Shown here: one piece after another, positions 22,161 through 34,355 of the stretch
Numbering within the stretch: the first letter of the stretch is position 1
Layout of the letters: every line of letters starts with the position of its first letter
Assembly (NCBI GenBank): GCA_039720395.1
Contig: CM077834.1
Coordinates: forward strand, 248,001 to 312,000
From: Liquidambar formosana
Taxonomy: Eukaryota > Streptophyta > Magnoliopsida > Saxifragales > Altingiaceae
Reading direction: 5' to 3'
Length of the DNA stretch: 64,000 bases
The notes under the pieces: model-generated
Databases searched by the model: none
What the model saw: the letters and a program-made list of their open reading frames with translations, nothing else
What the model was told of the DNA's origin: nothing
Program-made: the position numbers and the translations under genes

Positions 22161-22866
22161 TGTCACACCCCATTTTTGCCACCTTAGCCAGGGTTTGTCA
22201 TTTCATGTGTCTTTTTGTTCCTTCTTGAGTCTAGTATTTTGCATTGAGTTTCTAGGGTCTTGAGGATGATATGTATGAATTTTGGTTCGATTTGGAGTTG
22301 ATCTTGAAGGTTAATAAGAACTTTTGTGACTTGAGGGGCATAATCGTCTTTTAGGCCACAAACTTTCCATTTGACCTTGAAATGATCTCTAAGTTGCCAA
22401 TTGGAGTTCATATGGATGCATTTGAGATATTATGGGTTCAATTCGATGAATTGAAGGTTCGGGATTAGAATAGCTCGATATGGCTCAAGTTGGTTAAAAG
22501 ACCTCTTTCGAGTTAGCTCGAATTGGCTCATGATTTTCACTCCATGACTATTCATTTGACTTTGATTAGTCTTAATTTCATCCCCAAATGTGTTTAGGGA
22601 AGTTGAATTTTGAATTGGAAAACATTCGGTGCAACCTTATGTGCATACCTAAGCTAAGCGACGGTGGGGCATAGCGATTAACCGCATTTGTAGGACCTAA
22701 CTATGCAGCCATGGCTAGGGTTTCTTGCCCTCAACTGACTCAAATTACATTCCCCTTTGAAACACGGTCGTTTTGGCTTTCGTTTCGTTAAAAATCAAAG
22801 TTGATTTGAGCCCTAAAACACATTTGGAAGTCGAAGGGGTCAAAAATGGGCATAAAATGACATGGT

Positions 22867-22946
22867 CTCGAGTGACCACCCAGGCCTGGGCGGCTAGCCC
22901 CCTGGGCCCAGGTGGCTAGCCGCCCAGCCCCAGGTGGTCACCCGAG
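22867..22946. repeat. GC-rich inverted repeat module, copy 3, in the LTR
   Basis: CTCGAGTGACCACC (22867-22880) pairs with GGTGGTCACCCGAG (22933-22946) with one mismatch; it contains CCCAGGCCTGGG and GGTGGCTAGCCGCC. It lies about 190 bases upstream of the LTR TATA box and is closely similar to copy 1 at 10222. Confidence 0.85.
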
Positions 22947-23132
22947 CCACTTTCCTTTTTTGAGTGCTGAAGCGGATCCCTTCCTATTTTCTCGGATTTG
23001 TCCGTCTCCAGCCGCCATTTAACCCTATTTTCAACCCTAATTAACCTACTTGAGCCCCAAGGGAGCCTCTAAGAGCCCTTGGATCAATACCTAGGGTTTT
23101 AATCTCAACCATTGAGGGTTTACCCTCAAACC

Positions 23133-23140
23133 TTATAAAT
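23133..23140 (+). promoter_or_regulatory. TATA box of the Tat LTR
   Basis: CCTTATAAATACCCCC is a strong plant TATA context in the middle of the LTR, as expected for the U3/R border. It probably starts the sense genomic RNA. Confidence 0.6.
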
Positions 23141-25289
23141 ACCCCCTTATACTTCAGCAATGGGGAGAGGGGGATTTCTGGGGAAGGAGGCACTTGGGAG
23201 GCATTTTTAAGACTTGGAGGCCATAACAGCCATCCTTAGGGTAGTTTAACCTAAATTCTGAGTGAGAGTGTGAGAGAGAGAGCTTGAAGGAAGGCTGGAG
23301 CTTTGAAGGCTTGAAGGAAGGAATCTCCAACAGTGCATAAGAGAAGGAGGACTCTCTATAGCAGCAAAAAGGGGACTTCACCATAGGTATACCTTCCCTT
23401 CTCCTTTTCTCTCTTTTAAAATAGGGTTTTGCATAGAATAGCATTATTTCATGTTAAAGCATATGTTTTTATCATGTCTTGCTATTTCTATTAGCTGGTA
23501 TGCATGGTTAGGATGTTGTTCATGGGCTGTTTAGTATGCTAGGGTGTTATTTCATGTGATTTAAGGCATAGTTGGGATTCTAGGGTTTCCTTATTGCTGA
23601 AATTGGTTTTCTGCATGAAATAACTCTTTTGTATATTAGAGTTTATGTTTTTATTATGTCTTGCTATTTCTATTAGCTAGTATATATGCATGATTAGGAT
23701 GATGTTCATGGGCTGTTTAGCATGCTAGAGTGTTATTCCATGTGATTTAGTGCATAGTTGGGATTCTAGGGTTTCTTTTGTGCTGAAATTGAGTTCATGC
23801 TTAGAATAGCTATATTTCATGTGCAAACCTATGTCTTTATCATGTGTTGATCATTCTATTGGTTAATATGCATGGTTAGAATGTTGTTCATATTCGGTTT
23901 TGCATGATTTAGGGTTATTTCATGTGATTTTATGCATAATTGTGATTCTAGGGTTTTTATCCTCCTTGTGTTGGTTTAGCTGCATATAGCATGATAGCAA
24001 AGGATTTTTTCTTTGTTTCTTTTTCATAGTTGCTGTATATGTGTTGCATATTAGAGAACTATGATATTTTTGCGTTCATGGTAGTTGGTTTTAGGGTTAT
24101 TTGCATGTCATTGCATATAGGACTGAACTAGGGTTTATGTTATTTCATGATTCATGTTGTTTACATGATTTATAGGTGATTTTAAGTCTTATTTCAATTC
24201 TGTCCAGATTTGTTTACTGTCCTTTATATGATATTTTGAGCATGTGTTAGCCTATGTTCAAGCATGATAATTGCTTGATTAGGAACTAGTTTGGTTGGTT
24301 AGTATTTTTGGTATGTTTTGCATGGAAATTGCAGGTGCTTGACAGGTACAAACCCACAAAAAGTGGGATATGACAGGTGCAACTACCCCACCAATGTGGA
24401 GTGGTTATTTTGGCTATTGCGAGATGAAATCTTGCAAATAAAGTAATTACCCTATGCAATGGGTGGTTATTTCAATAGGTTGCTTTTGCTTAAAGGTAAG
24501 TTGGGTATGAAGGTGCCCTAATTCACCTTTCTTTCCTTTCCTTGAAACTTCCTTTTCTCCCCCCTAGGGTTATTTCCTAATAGGGGAACATAGTAAGTCC
24601 CTAGAGTTTCCATTCACAAAGAAATTCCTTTTTAAATGAAAGTTTCTATCTTTATTGAAATTCCACATTTCCTAAAAAGATCTTTTGAGAATCATGTATC
24701 TTTGGAAACTTACCATATATATTTTTCTTGAAAGGAAACTTAGGGGTTATCATAGGCTCTATTAGGTTATAACCTTATTCCCTATCGAACTACGTGGACT
24801 TTGGTCCATGTACTTCCATACATGGTACGTAGGCGCTCTTCGTGAGGTTCAAGTCCGCCCTAGGATACTAAGTATCCTAGGTTTTCTTTCCCCTCTTTCT
24901 CTTTTCTGTTTTTCTTTGATTTATTCGCTTATATAGATGAATGAATGGATGATATGCATGATGTCTTTCGATGATAATTGATGATTTGTATGTGTTTAAG
25001 ACTTTGATTTAGCCCAATTAAATTAAGAGACCGTTTAGGGCGATATGAGTGCCTATAGGCTTTGCCTAGAACTTTCCCATATCGTAACTTAGCCTCCGAA
25101 TTCATAATCTTTGGTTTCCAAAAGACTTTTCACCTTTCCACTTTTAAACATGGAGTCATTTAATTGTTTTATTAAAACAAACTGTTTTTAGGGTTTTCCT
25201 TGTTTCCTTTAAAAAATAAGGTGGCGACTCCTTTTTCTTTTTCAAACCATTTCTTTTCAATCCTTGTGGGCCACTTTTCGGGGTCCACA

Positions 25290-26329
25290 GTCTGGCGACT
25301 CCACTGGGGATTTGTGGGCTAGACTCTATATAATTTAATTGGGCTAAGTTAATGTCTTATGTTAATTAAAATCAATCACATTGCATCCGCTTGATTGTGT
25401 GCTTTCATTTATTGCATTGTGTGCACAAACTCTTGCATGCTAGGATCGATGTCCCTCGATGTATCCTTGCCACTGATGGGCCTAGCCTCAACCTTGGTTT
25501 TCCTGATTCTATGTGTTGGGGTGAAAGCTATCAACCTCTCTTGCCAAGTACCCTTGGGTATATTAAATGAGTTAATCACGTACTACTGGACCCATGCGGC
25601 GTTCCTGATGCCACATATGGTTAGGTATAAAGATTGCTCAAGCAAGTGAAGGACCCCAGCCTACCCTTATCATTAGTCCATATAGACAGACTCGTAGGGC
25701 ACTATGGGTTCACCCTTATGCACCCACATTTGTTTGTAATGATATCATGACCGTGTTTGTGATGTCCTTAATGAACATTTAATAAGAGAGCCTTTGCACC
25801 CTATATCCTTAATACGTACCTTTCACCCATGACCCTTGCAAAGGTGACTGGATTAAAAGGGACTAATTGAGTATATATGGCATGAAGTCATTGAGACAAA
25901 TATGGAAGCTTAGGACGTACCCTTAGGTTGAGAGACTGATTGTTCCCTTTTATAGAGGAGTGAGAGGATGTACTGGCTTGGATCCGCGACCAGCAAGGGT
26001 GCTTAGTGAAGATTGATCCTACCAACCAGTCAAATATGGCCAACGAAGTAACTAGTGAAGAGGGTTTTGATGTTGAGACTTATTTGAAGGCTATCATGAC
26101 CAAGCTTGATTACACCACTGATGTTTCCGAGAGAGCATTGAAAATGGCCCAAGATATCCAACATAAGATGTCGGAACCCGAATAGAATAATGGTCGTACC
26201 CCAGGGGATAACACCAAAGATGGGACTCAGTCTGGAGAAGGTACTAAGACCAATGAAGGAGGAAGTACTAAGCCCAAGGGAAGTGAACCACCTGAAATTT
26301 GTAACCTAGAAAGGGGAAGTAAGGGGAAG
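25290..26329 (+). pseudogene. Second partial Tat internal region (PBS, leader, gag start)
   Basis: It follows the LTR without a gap: PBS at 25292, leader, then gag from about 26036, parallel to 577-1636. Similarity stops at about 26329 within gag. The gag start is degraded: where copy 1 has CAG (1480-1482) this copy has TAG (GAATAGAATAATGG near 26181). Nothing of pol is present. Confidence 0.85.
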
Positions 26330-26360
26330 AGACACTCTCCTCATAAAAGGTGCTAATAAT

Positions 26361-27740
26361 TGTTAGCCTTAATGTTTCATTCCATGAATATATTGTGATT
26401 TTGATGATAACAAAACATTGATGATTATGAGCTAATGTTTATCATTGAGTTGATCATTATAAGCTAGGACTTTCTACACTCAAATGAGTTATCATGAGAA
26501 GAAAGCCAAGAGAACAAGGAAAGCAAATAAGAAGAAAGCAAGAAATCAAGGGCAATCAAATGGCTTCACCAAGTGAAAGATCAAGAGAAGCATAGAGCTT
26601 CAAAGAAGAGAAGACTCCAACACTCAAGAACCCCAACAAAAGAAGATTTGAAGTTGTTGAAGACTTGGGTATTTGGGTGAGAGTTAGGATTTTATGTAAA
26701 TGGTTGAATGATGAAAGCTCAATAACTATAATATATATATACCATAGATCATGACTTTGCTCCATTGACCTAGAAGGACCTTAGGACCCTCAATTGAACT
26801 AAATTTATCATTCACAAGAGGCCTAAGTTGATATATATTGGACCAAGTGTTGAAAACACATGATAAGTAGGCTAAACCTTGAAAATCCAAGGTTTAGTCG
26901 ACTACATATTTGATGTAGTCGACTAAATCATGGGATATAGGCCATATTTGACTACTGATATTTGTAGTCAACTAAATGAGGACTTTTAGTCGACTAAATC
27001 ATGCAGATTTTCCATATTTTCACTATTGATATTTCTAGTCGACTACATGGGCACTTTTAGTCGACTAAATCACTCGAATGAGCTATAACGGCTAGTTTTT
27101 TGACAGCCCAATGGTACATTAATTGCCACCAAACGGCTCTATTTTTTAATGGGCTCTTGCCCAACGGTCAAAAACCATCCAAGGCTATATAAATGGTGTC
27201 TCAAACACTTTGGAATGATGGATTAACAAAGGGAAAAAGATTATACTCTTTCTACCCATTATCAAGCCCTAAATTCATATACTTGAGCTTTCATTGTCTA
27301 TATCATATTAGATAGAGCTTAATTCTTCATTCAACCTATCAAGAGGGATTTGTTGTTGTACTAAATTCATATCTATCTTTGTGAGAGATTAAGGGTTGGG
27401 CATAACCCTTATTGAGTAAAGGGAATTTGTTTGTTGTAAAGGTTTGATCTACACCCGTAAGTAGATTGGTGAAAGGTTTGATCTCCACCTGTGAAGGAGA
27501 TTGGTTAGTGGATTTGGAATCCTCAAGCGGAGTTCTTGAGGCGAGGACGTAGGTGGGAGAGCTGAACCTCGTTATATCTTGTGTTTCATTTCTCTAACTC
27601 TCTCTCATTTGTTTGCTTTCATTAATTGTGCTATTTACATCTTTGTTTAATTTACTATATTTGTAAAAGTTTTTTAAAGTTCCATATATTTTGCATTAAC
27701 CCAATTCACCCCCCCTCTAGGGTTGATATTTGGGCCAACA
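26361..27740 (+). repeat. Solo LTR, Sirevirus-like (Ty1/copia), 1380 bp
   Basis: It starts TGTTAGCCTTAATG and ends GGGCCAACA, flanked by the 5 bp TSD ATAAT (26356-26360, 27741-27745). No PBS follows, so it is a solo LTR. Its layout matches the LTR at 29859-31231, including GATTTTGATGATAACAAA, repeated TAGTCGACTA palindromes (26895-27067), ATCTCCACC/GGAGATT units and a CCCCCCTCTAGG end. Confidence 0.85.
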
Positions 27741-27745
27741 ATAAT

Positions 27746-28904
27746 GAGTCATGCTCTGCGGATTGTTTCTACCCATTGAACCTCCTTCATGGAATCTCCA
27801 ATCACAAAGGTTGGGTTATTTCCGTTGGTGACTCTCTGTGGGCTTAAGCCCCATCCATATATAGTAGGGATTAATGAATTGTAGTTAAATAGTTCTTTAG
27901 ACTACTAACTGTGGCTTATTATATTAGAGATATCCACTACACTTAAAGGTATAGTGATGATGATTGAAACTCCAGATTGAATGATTTTGTGTTTACCACT
28001 GACTAGCTATATTTATAATGGGAGGTGGAACTATATATTTGTTGAAAAGTCCACCAAGAAGGCAAGCTTATAACTTTGGCCTCAGTCAGTGAAGAAGCAG
28101 GTAGATTTTGTGAAATATTATTTGAGATATATATGTGAAATTTATCACCGCCTGTCTTATTATATTTGTGAGACTACTGCTGTAATTGGCAAAGCCTATA
28201 TAATTATTATAATGGGAAATCCAATATATGGTATACTGTGAAGTTACATTGAGACAATGATCAAAGGCTATAGCTAGAGAAATTATCTAGATTACAACGA
28301 GGGGGACGAGATGATTAAAGCTAATAGAATATAAACTGCCTATGAGGATACCCAACCCGGGGACCGGAGATCCCAAGAATTGGGTTCAAAGGGAAAATGA
28401 ATCAAAGAGTTGGTTGGTGGTGAGATGCACAATTAGAGTTTATATTCTTGGTCTATCCTTATAGTATAGGTGCATCAACTCTGTAACTGATATAAGGATG
28501 AAATTATCTCTTAATAAAATCTGTAGCTCTTATGAGTGGGATGTCATAGTTACAGAAGCATCCTTGATGGATTTTACCTATGTGAGTGTGGGAGTGAGGC
28601 TGCTTCCTATGAGAATTTGGCTTGTTCTCTAGATCGCTCATGAAACTGGGATTAAACACAAGGCCGTAACGTGCTGGCTTAAAAAATTTCAAGTTAACAC
28701 CTAGATTGTTATGTGTGTGATGTAATTTTTTGTATCCCAAAGGCAGTCATAGTTCAAGACTTGATTCAGTACTGGCTTTACTATAAGAATTTCCGGCTCA
28801 CTAAGTGAAGGTTCAAAGCATCGCTACCTTCATTAAGCATGATAGTCTATCTTCACCCGATATGTGTTATTTTCTTGCTATACTAGACTTGTGAAAGTTT
28901 TCTA
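27746..28904 (+). other. Unassigned sequence, no open frame
   Basis: About 1.16 kb of mixed composition with no long open frame on either strand and no terminal repeats that I can see. A GC-richer piece with ACCCAACCCGGGGACCGGAG lies near 28351-28370. The sequence left of the solo LTR (26330-26360) may belong to the same unit. I cannot assign it. Confidence 0.4.
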
Positions 28905-29746
28905 TGCAAATTTTCATTTCACAAAGAATCTTAAGATTAAATCATGGGTTAAGGGAACCCCTATTCATCTCAAAATCTCCACTATTGCAACACTATTTCG
29001 ATTGCCAACCATCGATACCATTTAAAACTTTAATACTCACTCTTAGTCCATTAGAAATGACTTTGACAAGGTTGAGGCACTCTAACTAATTTGCAATGAC
29101 CCCACGATAAACCATTTTTTTGTTCGAACAGTTAATCAAATGACTATCCCTACTAGGCTCATTCACCATTTCATTACATATAACTTTATGCCTCGTTTGG
29201 GAAGCCGTTCTCATGTTGGTTACATGGATATCTTCATCATCTAGTGTGTTCTGACTAACAAGAAGCTTGATTTGGCTCATATCATCCTACATCACATGCA
29301 TGACTGTGCCATTAAGAAGACAAATGTTCTTCCCTATGGCAATGCTCTCACCACCATTCAATGCCTTTAATGTGAATCTTAACAATTAAACTAAGATTTA
29401 TGAAGCTAAGAAATCAGATTTCTATGATGAAGCCACACTAAAACATAAGAAATTCATTAGAGATGACAATGGCTTTTGGATTCAAGAACCACATGTTAGG
29501 TAGCAACCTCCACCTGAGGACAAGCCAATAGATGAGCAGCATGAACCTCAGTAGCCATAAGAAGAGGACATTACACCACCTACACTTCAGACTGTGATAG
29601 ATGCCATTGAGTCTCTCAAGGTGTCCATGATGCAGGGCTTCGCTAGTGTTGATAACCGCTTCAATGCTATTGAGCATCGCCAAAAGCATGTAGAGACTAT
29701 CCTGGATAGTTTTGCACCTCCACCTCCACCAGATTATGAGGATTAG
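28905..29746 (+). pseudogene. Sirevirus-type accessory gene remnant (putative plant transposon protein domain)
   Basis: In translation, with stops and shifts, there are pieces such as HFFVRTVNQMTIPTRLIHHF, PRLGSRSHVGYMDIFI, LTNKKLDLAHIILHHMHDC and VLPYGNALTTI. These resemble the plant 'putative plant transposon protein' domain (PF20167) often found in Sirevirus-like elements. The end is a coiled-coil piece SVDNRFNAIEHRQKHVETIL and a Pro-rich tail stopping at TAG 29744-29746. Its role is unknown and the copy is clearly dead. It sits just upstream of a polypurine tract and an LTR, so it is the 3' part of a truncated element. Confidence 0.6.
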
Positions 29747-29858
29747 CTCTGTACCTCACTTTTTGTTTGATAACAAAAGGGGGAGAAGTGTGTCCATTCA
29801 TATTAAATGTTAACTGCATAAAATATCAATGGTTTTTCATCATAAAAAAGGAGGAGAT

Positions 29859-31231
29859 TGTTAAACCTAAAGTTTTTAACCAAGGGCATTTTTGAGATTT
29901 TGATGATAACAAAGAATCGATGTTAGTACTAATGGTTTAAATGTTAAGACAATAATCAAAGCTAGGTACTCAAGCACAAATCATATCAAGCATAAACAAT
30001 GATCAATTGACTCAAGTCAATGAATTCAAATAAGCAATAATGGCATATCCATGACATGATACATCAAGCATAGGTTCAAGATATCAAGGACACTCAAGCA
30101 TAAGCACAAGTGAGCATAGAATGCAAGGCAAAGACCTACAAACATTCAAGACCAAGCTAGCACCGTCAATAAAGGCATTTACAAGCTATGAGTGAGGTTT
30201 TAGGTTCTATATGTACATGGTTGCTCATGTTATTACTTAATGTGACTTAGATGAACTTTAGGACCCTTGAACTAATTGATTTTATTAATCATAGAAGGCC
30301 TGAGTTGAATTGCATGATCTTTAATGTTGAAAACACTTGAAAATAGGCTAAAAATGCATTTTAAGCGTGTGTAGTCAACTACACAAGTGTTACAGTCGAC
30401 TAAACCTTGCTAGACTTCACATTCCATAGCTACTGGAATGTGTGGTCGACTACACCAATGGTGTAGTTGACTACATGAGGTTGGGATGTCTCTAACGGCT
30501 AGTTTTTTTAATCCCAATAAGTCTCTAACGGCTCTATTCTGACTCTCGATGCTTATAACAACCATTTTAGGCCAAATGGGTGTAAATACATGCCTCCCAA
30601 CTCATTTTTGAGGAATCCTTAGTAATCCTTGGAACCATAGAGGTGAAATCAATTCATATGTATATACTTGAGCATTCTAGTTCCAAATCTCAAAGAGCTT
30701 TATATTGAGCAATCATTAGAAGAGAGTTGAGCTTTCAATTGTTGTATTTAGTCTCCAAGAGAAATTGTTTAGCAACAAACAACTTCAAATCATTATATTC
30801 AAGGGTTGTGTGAACCCTAATTGTTAAGCAAGTGTTAGAGAAGAACACTTGTGTTAAGATTTGGTCTCCACCCATGAAGGAGATTAGTGAAAGGTTTAAT
30901 CTACACCCGTGAAGTAGATTAGTGAAAAGTTTGATCTCCACCCATGAAGGAGATTGTGTAAAGGTTTGATCTACACCCGTAGAAAAGATTATGATAGTGG
31001 ATTGTAGAATCCTCAAGTGGAGCTCTTGAGGCAATGACGTAGGCAGGAATGCCGAACATCGTTAAAACATCGTTTGCAATCTCTCTTCCTTCATCTCTTT
31101 ATTGCTTATCTTACTTATTACATTGCAAATATTATTTGTTAGTAATAATTGTTTTGAGATTGCATTAATTCTCATAATTAGCCCTAAAACCCTATTCATC
31201 CCACCTCTAGGGATTTTCACCTAGGCTAACA
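29859..31231 (+). repeat. 3' LTR of a truncated Sirevirus-like element
   Basis: It begins TGTTAAACCTAAAG right after the purine tract AAAAAAGGAGGAGA (29843-29857) and ends GGCTAACA. It is a diverged relative of the solo LTR at 26361. It carries four ATCTCCACCC / ATCTACACCC units at about 30863-30990. No matching 5' LTR or TSD is visible. Confidence 0.75.
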
Positions 31232-31236
31232 ACTAC

Positions 31237-32956
31237 TGTCTAGGCCGATCGATCTGCCTTTAGACCCCAATCGATCGAGTTAGGCAGAATCTTGAAATTT
31301 TTTTAAGATGCGTCAAAAGATGTATATACCCTTGGTTTCATTTATAACCCTCATATCACGACCCTTCAAGACCAGATCTAGTCTTTTTGCACTTAGAGAG
31401 CTAGAGAGAGAGAGAAGAAAGAGATAGAGCTTGTTTGGAGAGAGAAAATCTCATTTTTCTCTTGCATGCTTGGGTTTTTTACTCTCTCACCTCACTTGGA
31501 CGCTTAGAATTGTATTCTAGGGGTTGGATTTGGAGTTCTACACATGCTTGGTGAAGATTAAAGCATGTTTTGTGGAATTGGGAGCTCTTTTCTTGCATTC
31601 TAGGCTTGGATTCACCCTCCCAACACATTTTCTCTACATTTTGTGCATCATACTTGAGGTAGGTGTAATTTTCATGGGATTTAACCTTAGAAATGATAAT
31701 GGGTTAGCATGTAAACCTATATATGTTATATAAAATGAGTATTTGTGTTATTTATGGTTTTACATGATTTTTGGGTGTATTATCATGTATAAATGTGATG
31801 CATATACTGGAAGTCTAGTTTACATAACCCTATATTTAGGAATATTACATTTGGGAGTATATAGTTTGATATACTTGCTATATTTTAGTTTATATTGAAA
31901 GTACATGCTATGTAAATTGTTGTTGGTCTATATTTTACATGTTTTACATAGCCTAACAGGTTATATAATTATGAAATAATTATACATTATTGACTTTTGG
32001 ATTTATTGATATACTTATGGGTTTATATGCCTTTTCATGACATTTATTGGCATAAAATGCATGAAATGGAATTAATAAATACTTAGTAAAAGTATTAATG
32101 GGTCTTTAGAGTTGGACTACTATGGTTTTGGGATGTCTTGCTATCTTTTTCACTCCATTGGACCTCAGGTACTGTAGTCCCAAGTAAGGATGTCGTACTG
32201 TGTTCCTGAATAGAAGCTACTGTGATCCCAAGTAGGGATGTCGTATTTTGTTGTCCTCTTGGAGGTTGGGTTTAAATCTTTCGTTTCCACATGAATCCTC
32301 CTTTTTCGCGTGAAGACTCCTACAGTAGTGGTCGGTAATTATGGATTATGTTAAATGGACATGAGTCGCATATCATTCATGACATTACATGTGTTTTAAT
32401 TATGTTTTAAGCATGATTTAAATTGGTTATATTATCATGCTTTGGTTATTTTTATATGAAAATTATATCTACCGAGTTTTATACTTACTCATATATTTTA
32501 GAAACCCTTTTCAGATGATTTCATATTTAGGGAGACTTCGCCTTAAGGTGTTTTTTTTATGACTGGACTTAGCTATTTGTCATATCATTTTGGAACATTA
32601 TTATGATCTTAAACAATTTTAATATCATGGTTATGTATTAACTAAATACTTTTGTATTCGGCCAATGGGCACTAGATACGTAATAACTTATGCTTTGTAA
32701 TATTTTAATTTGTTAGGTCTCTTTATATGGTTCATTTAGCATGTGATGATACCGATGGTGGATAACAGGGAATTTTATGATTATTTTATATAGGTTTTTA
32801 TTATGGTATGTTCTATTTATGAATGGGTAATGCCGAAATTTTTATTGAAATTACAAGTTTTCTAACATGTGTCATCTACATGCTTCCTAAATGATTTTCT
32901 TAATTAAACTGGTTTTATTAATATTGATCACAGCTTAATTAATTTGGGTCATGACA
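31237..32956 (+). repeat. Possible Ty3/gypsy solo LTR (Tekay/Del type)
   Basis: TGTCTAGGCCGATCGATC at the left, a GAGA-rich stretch (31400-31425), and TTTGGGTCATGACA at the right resemble Tekay-type LTRs. No coding region and no clear TSD, so the call and its borders are tentative. Confidence 0.35.
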
Positions 32957-34015
32957 TTCTAGACTTGTATATTGGGTTTGCCATGGAGGATCTTGGATTC
33001 CCCTATTTCCCCAGCAAGTGGTATTAGAGTCGATGGCTGACGATCATGGTGAAACTCTCTAAGCGGGTGCGTGCTAGTTTAATGGGCTCTTGGGTTAGAG
33101 TCACGGTGTCATGGTGGTTATAAACTAATGGGCAGGTCGTCTCAGTAATGATGTGACTTGGGTCATTGGGCTTTATAAATGGTGAAGCGATTGACCATTG
33201 GATCCTCAAAGGAGCTAGTAAGGCATGGGCTCCTAAGCGTAGGCTCAAGTTGTAAGGGAATGCAGTGATTCATGAAGAGTTAGAAGATTTAGCACAATGC
33301 TTTGTGGAGAGTAGTGAATCAGACTCAAAGGGAGTTGAACTCGATGTGGTTTACACGTGAAGGGGGAGATTGTTGAGGTCTAATGGACTCACCACAAATA
33401 GGGCTTTGGCCTTTTCTGTGGGTATGAGTTCTAGATTTTATTGGGCTTGCCATGGTAGATCTTGGACTCTCATATCTTCCCAACAAATGGTATCAGAGTC
33501 AGGTTGACGATCATGGTAAAACTCACTAAGCGGGTGCGTGTTAGTTTGATGAGCTCTTAGGTTAGAATCACAATATCGATGTGGTTAGGTAAACTACCGG
33601 GTGGGTCATCTTAGTACTGATGTGGCTTGGGCCATTGGGCTTTACAAATGGTAAAGCGGTTGACTATTGGAGCCTCAAGGGAGGTAGTAAGGCGTGAGCT
33701 CCCAAGCGCAGGCTTAGATTGTAGGGGAACATGGTGACTCATAAAGAATTAGAGGATTTAGCACAATGCTTGTGGAGAATAGTGGATCAGACTCAAAGGG
33801 GAGTTGAACTCGATGTGGGTTACACGTGAAGGGGGAGATTGTTATGGTCACGTGTGGGTTTGTCCCACATCAGAAGATTAGAAGAAAGAAATGGTCTTAA
33901 TATACAAGTAATGGGCTCACCACTAATAAGCTTAGGCTTTTTGTGAGGGTATGAGTTCCAGTCTTGTATTTTGGGCTTGCCGTGGTGGATTTTGGACTCC
34001 CCTATTTCCCTAATA
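32957..34015 (+). mobile_element. Tandem TRIM-like element (LTR-internal-LTR-internal-LTR)
   Basis: Three short LTR copies: a 5'-truncated one to 33016, one of 115 bp (33371-33485), one of about 176 bp (33840-34015). They alternate with two internal regions of 354 bp each (33017-33370, 33486-33839). Each internal region starts with a tRNA-iMet-type PBS (TGGTATTAGAGT at 33019, TGGTATCAGAGTC at 33488) and ends with the PPT GAAGGGGGAGAT. No coding capacity. The LTR at 33371 lacks about 60 bases that the last LTR has (TCACGTGTGGGTTTGTCCCA). Confidence 0.8.
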
Positions 34016-34313
34016 GAATAGAGATGGAAGAGTTGCTTACATCTAGTATAGACACATAGAGCAGAGAGATGAGAGAAAAACATAAAGTTGTATGGAAATA
34101 GAGATATAGGAGACAAAGAAGAGAGAAAAAATGGAGCAGCGTGTCAAAGACGCCCTTGCTCGAAATGCTTCCTACCCTTTTTTTTATTCTGCCCTTGGCT
34201 TACGAGATTGAAGTCGTCTTCAATCTACGTAAAAGTAGACTGCAGAAATGGTTAAAAAATGTGAGTTACATAATCCACCAAACTAAAATTCTTGAAGAAT
34301 ACCACGATTGTAA

Positions 34314-34355
<42 letters not shown>

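Larger units (their letters stand above)
1..25289 (+). mobile_element. Tat-lineage Ty3/gypsy retrotransposon, left end outside the window
   Basis: The order is LTR end, PBS, gag, protease, RT, RNase H, second RNase H, integrase, long 3' region with antisense genes, and 3' LTR. The second, archaeal-type RNase H after the RT-RNase H, the long LTR (about 3.1 kb) and the genes downstream of integrase are established traits of the Tat group (Ogre/Retand relatives). All sense reading frames carry stops or frameshifts, so this copy is not autonomous. A separate Athila-like element (14529-21853) is nested in its 3' region. The outer TSD cannot be seen because the 5' LTR starts before the window and the 3' LTR runs straight into a second internal copy. 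Confidence 0.85.
22161..25289 (+). repeat. 3' LTR of the Tat element (3129 bp)
   Basis: It starts TGTCACACCCCATTTTTGCC and ends GGTCCACA. Its last 570 bases match window positions 1-573. It contains the GC-rich module (22867-22946) and a TATA box (23133). The same LTR also serves as the 5' LTR of the partial internal region that follows. Confidence 0.9.

Noticed and set aside
27741..29858. Reading the solo LTR (26361) and the LTR at 29859 as a pair of one Sirevirus-like element
   Set aside because: The first LTR has its own matching TSD on both sides and no PBS behind it, and the two LTRs are clearly diverged.
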